Positions 7,737 to 13,566 of a DNA stretch of 13,566 bases are shown here, one piece after another. Every line of letters starts with the position of its first letter. Position 1 is the first letter of the stretch. Origin of the DNA: JAVVPL01 sp036655775 (GTDB taxonomy: Bacteria > Bacteroidota > Bacteroidia > Bacteroidales > P3); contig JAVVPL010000052.1 of the NCBI GenBank assembly GCA_036655775.1, positions 1 to 13,566 on the forward strand, given 5' to 3'. Below the pieces are notes generated by a model that did not search any database, was not told the DNA's origin, and saw nothing but the letters and a program-made list of their open reading frames with translations. Made by a program: the position numbers and the translations under genes.

Positions 7737-8675
7737 ATGCTATTTATATGGCTATTCAATTCCTCTTGCTCAAAAATAGTGCAAGAGGAATTTCCTGATT
7801 TTGAGGAAAAACCAGTAATTAATAGTTTGGTAATAGATAGCATGCCGATACAAGTCTATATTTCTTTGACTAAAAAATTAGACAAAACACACTTGGAAGG
7901 CTGTGATAATGCGATCATAAAACTATTTGAAGAGGATCGTTTTATAGAAGTAATTCCTTCTGTTGGCGAAGGGGTTTATAAGTCCTCTTTGCTTGCAAAA
8001 CAAGGTAAACGATATACTTTAGAAGTTAAAATCAAAGATTTCGATAAACAAGTATTTAAAATAACTCCCCCTAGAAAGGAGAAAATTTTAAATATTGTAC
8101 ATATTAATGAAGCAGGCGTAGAAACAGACAATGGAGTTACTTGCCCTGCATTTAAAATTACATTTACGACAGACCCAAATAAAAAAGAATATTTTCAAAT
8201 ACGGGCAAGCTATTGGCATGACTATTATAGCTATTGGCGAAACCATGAAAAACAAGATGACGAAGAGTCTGGATTTCATATAGAAAGTTATCCTGTATAT
8301 ATTATTAATATTAGCGATCCCATTCTTTTGAATGAAGGCTTGCCTATATTGGTGTTTAGTAATGAGCAAATAAAAGAGAGTGTGTATACTATGTATATAG
8401 AATATTCTGGGAGTGGTAATAATAGGGATTTTAAAATGGTAAATGGCGTATCTAAGCAGGTGCTCTGTCCTTTATCTATAGAACTTCTGAGCATAGATTC
8501 GGCCTATTATCAGTATTTAAAATCAGCCTATTTATATGATCGAGGCCGATTTGATGGGGGCATAGGACAAGTATATCAGCCCTATCAATTATTCTCTAAT
8601 ATTCCTGGAGGATACGGTCTTGTAGCTTCCTACTCACTTGACAAATACGACACTATTTTCCCTGCGGGTAAATAA
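7737..8675 (+). CDS. DUF4249-like outer-membrane lipoprotein
   Basis: Lipoprotein of 312 residues counted from the first ATG. It has the layout of DUF4249 proteins: a cysteine after a short signal, then EKPVINSLVIDSMPIQVYIS, a beta-sandwich with an EGVYKS turn and GKRYTLEVKI, PPR-type strands, and a C-terminal NIPGGYGLVASYS motif. DUF4249 proteins are found beside TonB-dependent receptors of the type directly downstream (36 bases) and probably serve as ligand-binding or lid partners; the ligand is unknown. The N-terminus is odd: from ATG 7737 the signal is only MLFIWLFNSSC, without basic residues. Seven codons upstream in the same frame, from ATA at 7716, the sequence reads KKIPFL before this Met, giving a normal lipoprotein signal with Cys at 18. 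The real start may therefore be 7716. Confidence 0.75.
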   Translation: MLFIWLFNSSCSKIVQEEFPDFEEKPVINSLVIDSMPIQVYISLTKKLDKTHLEGCDNAIIKLFEEDRFIEVIPSVGEGVYKSSLLAKQGKRYTLEVKIKDFDKQVFKITPPRKEKILNIVHINEAGVETDNGVTCPAFKITFTTDPNKKEYFQIRASYWHDYYSYWRNHEKQDDEESGFHIESYPVYIINISDPILLNEGLPILVFSNEQIKESVYTMYIEYSGSGNNRDFKMVNGVSKQVLCPLSIELLSIDSAYYQYLKSAYLYDRGRFDGGIGQVYQPYQLFSNIPGGYGLVASYSLDKYDTIFPAGK

Positions 8676-8711
8676 AGAGTTTTATAAGAGCTATTTCATA
8701 AAAATATCTAC

Positions 8712-11108
8712 ATGAATTTCCAATTTAAAAATCTACTTCTTTTTATAATTTTTTTGATGAGTTTATCCTCCTCTTTCGGGCAAAAACGGCTATCTGGGAT
8801 TGTAAAAAATGGAATTTCGGGAGAACGTTTGCCTGGCGCGACTATCTTTGATCTTGATATTAAAACTGGTACGGTAAGCGACAAACAAGGGCAATTTTCT
8901 CTTATAACAAAACCTTCTACCAATTTGAGGGTTTCGTATATTGGGTATAATTCTAAAATTCTTAAAATATTGATGACTGCCGACACTTTGATAGAAGTTT
9001 TACTACTGCCAGGAGAAGAGACTTTGTCGGAAGTTGAAATTGTGGCCAAACAAGCTCGTAAATCTTTTAATACAGCTAGTTTAAGTATAAGCGAAATTGT
9101 AAATATTCCAAACTTGACAGGAAAACCTGATGTTTTGAAAGCCTTACAACTCCAACCTGGTATTCGCTCTCAAGGAGAAATGTCGAGTGTGACTTTAGTA
9201 AGGGGCGGAAATCCTGGAGAAAACTTATATCTTTTAGATAATACGCCTTTGATTTATGTGCATCATATTGGAGGTTATATGTCTGTATTTAATACGGATA
9301 TGATTAATGATGTGGAAATGTACAAGGGCTCTTTCCCCGCAAAATACGGAGAACGCCTATCTTCTATTATTTATATATCTCAAAAAGAAGGAGATAAATC
9401 GGAATTATTGGGTTCTTTCAGTATAGGAATTTCCGATCTCTCTTTCTCTTTTGAAGGCCCTACAAAATTGAAAAATTCCAGTTTTATTATCACGGGACGG
9501 AAAACTTTTGTCGATTTATATTATATGCTTGCCACAGGGCTTCTCGACAAAAAATCCGATTTGTTTTTATCGTATGGTTTTCATGATGTGAACGGCAAAT
9601 TTTCTTGGAGTCTCAATAATAAGCATAGTTTTCATTTTAATATTTATCAAGGAGATGATTATTTAGGTGTGTTCCCCAAAATAGGGAAAGCTAATCGAAC
9701 GAGGGTAAGTAATGTGTGGGGAAATTGGCTTGTGGCAGCAGATTGGACTTACATATCCTCTTTTAATTTATTCGTCAAAAACACCCTTTCGTATACTTCG
9801 TACCGATTAAAAAATACGAACATGATACGATTAGCCAATGAGACTACGGGAGAAGAAATTAAAAATAATAGCTATAAAATGCGTTCAAGCGTTCAAGATA
9901 TTTCTTTACGTTCGGATGCCAACTATTTAATAAATAATAATTGGGATCTTGATTTCGGACTCAAGTTTTCTTATTTAAAATTTATTCCTGCACAATTTGA
10001 AAGTACTTTCCAATCATGGAATAATGCCATTGATAAAAGTAATGCTTTTGAATCTGTAATTTATTTTTCAAATAAACTTACATTTTTCAAGAATTTAGAG
10101 GTGAATTTGGGTTTACGACTTGTCAACTATACGAATAATGAAATTTGTAACTTTGCATTAGAACCTCGTGTAAATGCAAGTTACAGACTTCCCAAAAACA
10201 ATATTTTAAATGTAAGTTATATGCGAGTGAGCCAAAATGCCCAATTAATTTATAATACGGGAGGACTTACTGCAAATGAAATTTATATTCCTTCTGGTAG
10301 AGATATTCCCATTTCATTATCGAATCAGTTTTCATTGGGTTGGAGTTGGAATTTTAAGCAAGAAATGTTTGCCGTAGAAGCAAATGTGTACTATAAAACT
10401 TTAAAACAATTAACTACCTATAAAGAGGGATATGGTTATTCTTCAGGCGATTTGTATTGGAGAGAAAAGTTGGAAACAGGAGGCAAAGGTATTGCCAAAG
10501 GTTTTGAATTGATTTTTAAAAAACAAAAAGGGAAGTGGACAGGTTTTATAGGCTATACATTATCAAAATCTACTCGTCAATTCGACAATATCAATGGAGG
10601 GAAAAGTTATATTTTTGATTTTGATTCGCCACATGCGCTGTCTTTGAGTATGGGATACCAAATTTCAGAAAAATGGAGTGTTGGACTCACTTGGCAATAC
10701 CAAAGCGGATTACCTTTCACGCCTGTAATAGGAAGATATAATGGTGTTGAGATGGATCCGAATACGGGGAAATATACACCTTTTGAAGTATTAATCTATG
10801 GGGATAAAAATAGTGGACGTATGCGTGCTTACCATCGTTTAGACTTTGCATTTAAGTATACGAAATATACAAAAAAACATCATCGTAAATCTGAATGGAA
10901 TTTCGGACTCTACAATGCGTATAATAGACAAAATCCATATCTTTATTATTATAGTGAGCCTGGAAATCTCGGAACGCTAAATATCCCTCAACCTCTTCCT
11001 TCCGACGAGTTTAATCCGATAGTCTTATGTCAAATGAGTATTTTTCAAATCATGCCGATGATTTCCTATAAAATTTGGTTTGGGACTAAGTTTAAAAAAA
11101 AGCTTTAA
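8712..11108 (+). CDS. TonB-dependent outer-membrane receptor with carboxypeptidase-like domain
   Basis: Ligand-gated outer-membrane channel of 798 residues, energised by TonB. Residues 1-24 are a signal peptide ending in SSFGQ. Residues about 26-100 are a CarboxypepD-regulatory-like domain (GERLPGATIFD, GTVSDKQGQFSL, RVSYIGYNSK). Residues about 120-225 are the plug domain, with VLKALQLQPGIRSQGEM, LVRGGNPGENLYLLDNTPL and KGSFPAKYGERLSSI. From about 230 to the end are beta-barrel strands with alternating aromatics and repeated asparagine-rich turns. Length and plug motifs fit the receptor subgroup that pairs with DUF4249 lipoproteins. It starts 36 bases after that gene, so the two are probably co-transcribed, and a strong terminator lies about 100 bases downstream. 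The last residues, KIWFGTKFKKKL, are more basic than the usual aromatic barrel end. The ligand cannot be told from sequence. Confidence 0.9.
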   Translation: MNFQFKNLLLFIIFLMSLSSSFGQKRLSGIVKNGISGERLPGATIFDLDIKTGTVSDKQGQFSLITKPSTNLRVSYIGYNSKILKILMTADTLIEVLLLPGEETLSEVEIVAKQARKSFNTASLSISEIVNIPNLTGKPDVLKALQLQPGIRSQGEMSSVTLVRGGNPGENLYLLDNTPLIYVHHIGGYMSVFNTDMINDVEMYKGSFPAKYGERLSSIIYISQKEGDKSELLGSFSIGISDLSFSFEGPTKLKNSSFIITGRKTFVDLYYMLATGLLDKKSDLFLSYGFHDVNGKFSWSLNNKHSFHFNIYQGDDYLGVFPKIGKANRTRVSNVWGNWLVAADWTYISSFNLFVKNTLSYTSYRLKNTNMIRLANETTGEEIKNNSYKMRSSVQDISLRSDANYLINNNWDLDFGLKFSYLKFIPAQFESTFQSWNNAIDKSNAFESVIYFSNKLTFFKNLEVNLGLRLVNYTNNEICNFALEPRVNASYRLPKNNILNVSYMRVSQNAQLIYNTGGLTANEIYIPSGRDIPISLSNQFSLGWSWNFKQEMFAVEANVYYKTLKQLTTYKEGYGYSSGDLYWREKLETGGKGIAKGFELIFKKQKGKWTGFIGYTLSKSTRQFDNINGGKSYIFDFDSPHALSLSMGYQISEKWSVGLTWQYQSGLPFTPVIGRYNGVEMDPNTGKYTPFEVLIYGDKNSGRMRAYHRLDFAFKYTKYTKKHHRKSEWNFGLYNAYNRQNPYLYYYSEPGNLGTLNIPQPLPSDEFNPIVLCQMSIFQIMPMISYKIWFGTKFKKKL

Positions 11109-11206
11109 TTTTAATTCAACATTGAGGATTTCAAAGCCGTATTCTATGTATTGCTGTATCATCATCCTGTTTTTTACCTTATACAAAACTTCCGATATTT
11201 TTTTAT

Positions 11207-11252
11207 AAAACCCTATCAAAATGATAAAACCCTATCATTTTGATAGGGTTTT
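11207..11252 (+). terminator. Strong intrinsic terminator with duplicated arm
   Basis: AAAACCCTATCAAAATGAT (11207-11225) pairs perfectly with ATCATTTTGATAGGGTTTT (11234-11252): 19 bp, 8-base loop. A long T-rich tract follows to about 11277, on the plus side only. The loop starts a second copy of AAAACCCTATCA (11226-11237), which can instead pair with the same right arm (11241-11252) as a 12-bp stem with a TTT loop. It ends the outer-membrane operon before kdp. Confidence 0.85.
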
Positions 11253-11323
11253 TATTTTTTTTATTTTTTTATTTTTGTTGCTATCTCTTTGATCCTTTTA
11301 TTTTTAAATTATTTATATGTTTT

Positions 11324-11340
11324 TTGGCATAGATTTAATA
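11324..11340 (+). promoter_or_regulatory. Sigma54-like -24 half-site before the kdp genes (weak)
   Basis: TTGGCAT at 11324-11330 resembles the sigma54 -24 box (TTGGCAC). At the correct spacing the -12 box reads TAAT instead of TTGC, so the key GC is missing. A start at about 11351 would leave a leader of some 30 bases. Its position and the upstream sigma54 activator make it worth listing. No TTTG-N19/20-TAnnTTTG promoter was found in this spacer. Confidence 0.22.
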
Positions 11341-11381
11341 GAGAGAGGTAGAAATCAACTAGCAATTTAAAATAAAAAATC

Positions 11382-11477
11382 ATGGAAAATGTAATTTCAT
11401 TCGTTGTGTGTTTACTTAGCGGGATACTCTGCTTTGTGTTTTTTTACAAATGTGTAGATTGGTTTGAAAAAATATAA
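11382..11477 (+). CDS. Small single-pass membrane peptide leading the kdp operon
   Basis: A 31-residue peptide: a short MENV start, a hydrophobic stretch at about 5-21 (ISFVVCLLSGILCFVFF) and a charged, aromatic tail YKCVDWFEKI. It is too short for routine gene calling. Evidence that it is real: it ends 10 bases before kdpF, which itself ends 10 bases before kdpA, giving even packing; it has one clear membrane segment; and the tail has a distinct amphipathic pattern. The inner membrane is the likely place, with the tail on the cytoplasmic side by the positive-inside rule (Lys23, Lys30), although the acidic residues weaken this. I infer a role in assembly or regulation of the Kdp pump, by analogy with KdpF. 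I cannot assign it to a named family. Confidence 0.6.
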   Translation: MENVISFVVCLLSGILCFVFFYKCVDWFEKI

Positions 11478-11487
11478 TATAAGAAAA

Positions 11488-11568
11488 ATGTATACAGTAT
11501 TATTTATACTTGGTTTATTTATTTTCATTTATTTGGTATATGTGCTTATCAAACCTGAAAAATTTTAA
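11488..11568 (+). CDS. kdpF: KdpF, small subunit of the K+-transporting Kdp ATPase
   Basis: A 26-residue single-span membrane peptide: MYTVLFILGLFIFIYLVYVL followed by IKPEKF. The tail L.KPE(K/R)F is the signature of KdpF, which stabilises the KdpABC complex in the inner membrane. Length, place directly before kdpA (10-base gap) and hydrophobic profile all fit. An AAGAAAA tract just ahead of the ATG may aid initiation. Confidence 0.88.
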   Translation: MYTVLFILGLFIFIYLVYVLIKPEKF

Positions 11569-11578
11569 TTGTTTTTAT

Positions 11579-13285
11579 ATGAATACAGAATTAATAGGCT
11601 TGATAGTACAAGTCGTTTTGATGCTAATTATAAGTTATCCCCTTGGGAAATATATCGCCAAAGTATATAAAGGCGAAAAAAACGGGATGGATTTTATGAA
11701 GCCTTTAGAAAATTTTATTTACAAATTGTGTGGTATTGATGCCACCCAAGAGATGACTTGGCAAAAATTTTTGAAAACTTTGCTAGTGGTGAATTTGGTT
11801 TGGTTTGTATGGGGCATGTTTTTATTAGTTTTTCAACAATATTTGCCGCTGAATCCAGATGGAAATGTGGGGCAAAGTCCACATCAAGCTTTCAATACGT
11901 GTATCAGTTTTATGGTGAATTGTAATTTGCAACATTATAGTGGTGAAAGTGGGCTTACCTATTTTACGCAGCTTTTTGTGATTATGTTGTTTCAATTTAT
12001 TACGGCTGCTACAGGAATGGCTGCCATGGCTGCAATCATAAAGGCCATGGCGACGAAAAGTTCCAAAACAATTGGTAATTTTTGGTATTTTTTAGTACGA
12101 AGTATCACGCGGATTTTACTTCCTTTGGCTCTCATTATAGGTTTTGTTTTTATTCTTGAAGGTATGCCTATGACTTTTCAGGGGAAAACAACACTTACAA
12201 CTTTGGAAGGAAATTCTCAAACCATTTCGCAAGGACCCGTTGCGGCCATTGTCCCTATCAAACAATTAGGGACGAATGGTGGTGGGTATTTTGGAACGAA
12301 TGCGTCACACCCTTTGGAAAACCCATCCTATTTGAGTAATATGCTTGCTTGTATAGCTATTTTATTGCTTCCTATGGCGATGATTTTTGCTTTAGGTTTT
12401 TATCTCAAACGAAAAAAATTAGCATTTACTATTTTCGGTGTTATGTTATTTGCATATTTGGTGGGTGTGGGGATAAATACCTATCAAGAAATGAATGGAA
12501 ATCCCAATATAGAGGCGCTTGGAATTGCACAAAACGGCGGTTCCATGGAGGGTAAAGAAGTGCGTATTGGAGCCGCCGCTACGGCATTATGGAGTGTGAC
12601 CACTACGGTTACTTCCAATGGATCTGTAAATGGTATGCATGATAGTATGATGCCTCTTTCGGGTATGGTACAGATGTTTAATATGCAAATTAATACTTGG
12701 TTTGGAGGCGTAGGGGTAGGTTGGATGAATTATTATACGTTTATAATTATAGCGGTATTTATAAGTGGCTTGATGGTTGGGCGTACGCCTGAGTTTTTAG
12801 GTAAAAAAATAGAAGCTAGAGAAATGAAAATAGCAAGTATTGTGGTTTTGCTTCATCCTTTAGTAATTCTTGTGGGAACGGCTTTGGCCACTTATTTATA
12901 TGTGCATAATCCTAGTTTTGTAGCGAGTGAAGGCGGATGGCTCAACAATGTGGGGGCCCATGGATTGAGTGAAATTCTATATGAATATACTTCCTGTGCA
13001 GCCAATAATGGATCTGGATTTGAAGGTTTAGGAGATAATACTTGGTTTTGGAATTATTCTTGTGGTTTAGTGCTTATTTTAAGTCGTTTTATTCCTATTA
13101 TTGGACAAGTGGCTATTGCTGGATTATTGGCTGAAAAAAGATATATTCCAGAAAGTGCAGGAACTTTAAGACCCGATACCCTGACTTTTGCAATAATGAC
13201 TTTTGCTGTAATTTGTATTATTGCGGCCTTGTCGTTTTTTCCTGTACAAGTGTTAAGTACCCTCACCGATCATTTGAATTTATAA
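11579..13285 (+). CDS. kdpA: KdpA, potassium-binding channel-like subunit of Kdp ATPase
   Basis: K+-selective membrane subunit of the KdpFABC pump, inner membrane, about ten spans. The start at 11579 (MNTELIGLIVQVVLM) gives 568 residues, close to the usual 550-600. An in-frame ATG at 11510 would add 23 residues and overlap kdpF by 59 bases, so it is rejected. The four filter loops are visible: FNTCISFMVNCNLQHYSGE (about 105-123), GTNGGGYFGTNASHPLENPS (231-250), TVTSNGSVNGMHDSMMPLSG (343-362) and TSCAANNGSGFEGL (471-484). Loop one has Val-Asn-Cys-Asn where the E. coli protein has Thr-Asn-Thr-Asn; this may be usual for the lineage. It is followed by kdpB after 63 bases. Kdp operons are normally induced by K+ limitation or osmotic stress; here the regulator at 4722 is a candidate. 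Confidence 0.96.
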   Translation: MNTELIGLIVQVVLMLIISYPLGKYIAKVYKGEKNGMDFMKPLENFIYKLCGIDATQEMTWQKFLKTLLVVNLVWFVWGMFLLVFQQYLPLNPDGNVGQSPHQAFNTCISFMVNCNLQHYSGESGLTYFTQLFVIMLFQFITAATGMAAMAAIIKAMATKSSKTIGNFWYFLVRSITRILLPLALIIGFVFILEGMPMTFQGKTTLTTLEGNSQTISQGPVAAIVPIKQLGTNGGGYFGTNASHPLENPSYLSNMLACIAILLLPMAMIFALGFYLKRKKLAFTIFGVMLFAYLVGVGINTYQEMNGNPNIEALGIAQNGGSMEGKEVRIGAAATALWSVTTTVTSNGSVNGMHDSMMPLSGMVQMFNMQINTWFGGVGVGWMNYYTFIIIAVFISGLMVGRTPEFLGKKIEAREMKIASIVVLLHPLVILVGTALATYLYVHNPSFVASEGGWLNNVGAHGLSEILYEYTSCAANNGSGFEGLGDNTWFWNYSCGLVLILSRFIPIIGQVAIAGLLAEKRYIPESAGTLRPDTLTFAIMTFAVICIIAALSFFPVQVLSTLTDHLNL

Positions 13286-13348
13286 AAAATTAAAACAAAA
13301 TTGAACTAAGCCCAATTAGAGTGGCTACTGAATAAAATTATTTTTAAT

Positions 13349-13566
13349 ATGCAAAAAAATCAATCGGCTTCTTTATTTCAAAAGGAGCAACTTAAGGAAA
13401 GTTTAATACAGTCGTTTATTAAATTGAACCCTAGAGGTATGATTAAAAATCCAATCATGTTTACGGTGGAAATAGCAACGGCAATGATGTTTGTGGTTAG
13501 CTTTTATTCGCCTTTCAGTAGTGCACAAGGCGCATTTTTGTATAATCTAAGTGTGACCTTTATTTT
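13349..13566 (+). CDS. kdpB: KdpB, ATPase subunit of the Kdp pump (5' part only)
   Basis: The first 72 codons of the P-type ATPase catalytic subunit, cut by the window edge. The N-terminus has a basic/polar lead (MQKNQSASLFQKEQLKESLI), then the family motif SFIKLNPRGMIKNPIMFTVE at about 22-41, and the first membrane segment. KdpB proteins share the (F/Y).KL.PR...+NPVMF pattern. The phosphorylation site and ATP-binding domains lie outside. It follows kdpA in the expected FAB order. Confidence 0.9.
   Translation, partial: MQKNQSASLFQKEQLKESLIQSFIKLNPRGMIKNPIMFTVEIATAMMFVVSFYSPFSSAQGAFLYNLSVTFI

Noticed and set aside
8708..9049. 113-codon minus-strand frame over the receptor start
   Set aside because: It lies opposite the well-supported signal peptide and carboxypeptidase-like domain of the TonB receptor; a shadow frame.
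11109..11206. Possible small gene between the receptor and terminator
   Set aside because: No start codon with a plausible frame on the plus strand, and the minus-strand frame spanning it shows no domain or export signal and crosses the receptor end.
11510..11578. Upstream ATG extending KdpA by 23 residues
   Set aside because: It would overlap kdpF by 59 bases and add residues unlike any KdpA N-terminus; MNTELIGLIVQ is the normal beginning.
1..13566. CRISPR array, tRNA or rRNA genes, integrase or restriction systems
   Set aside because: No regularly spaced repeats, no cloverleaf or rRNA-like segments, and no matching protein motifs were seen on either strand.

Overview
The window reads as a chromosomal segment of a low-GC member of the Bacteroidota; the genus cannot be fixed from sequence alone. 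The evidence is a TonB-dependent receptor with a carboxypeptidase-regulatory N-terminal domain paired with a DUF4249-type lipoprotein, TTTG-N19/20-TAnnTTTG promoters (the Bacteroidetes sigma-factor consensus), A/T-rich leaders without Shine-Dalgarno sites, and a kdp locus associated with a sigma54-type response regulator.

Layout. 1-2563 (minus) is a large secreted M6-type metalloprotease whose C-terminal end lies outside the window; a 13-base run of N at 796-808 interrupts it, but both sides stay open in the same frame. A 286-base divergent spacer carries a good promoter for the next gene, a PspC/LiaF-like membrane protein (2850-4097). This converges on a small secreted DUF4177-like protein (4109-4471, minus). 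A second divergent spacer holds a good promoter for each flanking gene and leads to an NtrC-family response regulator (4722-6077). Next comes 529 bases of decayed DNA in which a frame-shifted, stop-ridden IS3-type OrfA transposase can still be read. Three outer-membrane genes in one direction follow: a lipoprotein of unknown function (6607-7632), a DUF4249-like lipoprotein (7737-8675) and a TonB-dependent receptor (8712-11108). They are closed by a strong hairpin terminator with an unusual duplicated arm (11207-11252). The last block is the start of a K+-transporting KdpFABC operon: an unannotated 31-residue membrane peptide (11382-11477), kdpF (11488-11568), kdpA (11579-13285) and the first 72 codons of kdpB (13349 onward).

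How the parts fit. The response regulator is plausibly the kdp regulator, because Bacteroidota kdp loci often carry a sigma54-type regulator next to the pump. If so, the outer-membrane module and the transposase relic have been inserted between regulator and target. No housekeeping-type promoter is visible before the kdp genes; a sigma54-like -24 half-site (TTGGCAT, 11324-11330) lies about 50 bases ahead of the first small gene, but its -12 half is poor. The receptor and DUF4249 protein probably form a surface uptake pair with an unknown ligand. The most useful new observations are the 31-residue kdp-leading peptide, the two mutually exclusive hairpins before kdp, the apparent ATA start of the DUF4249 gene, and the transposase relic.
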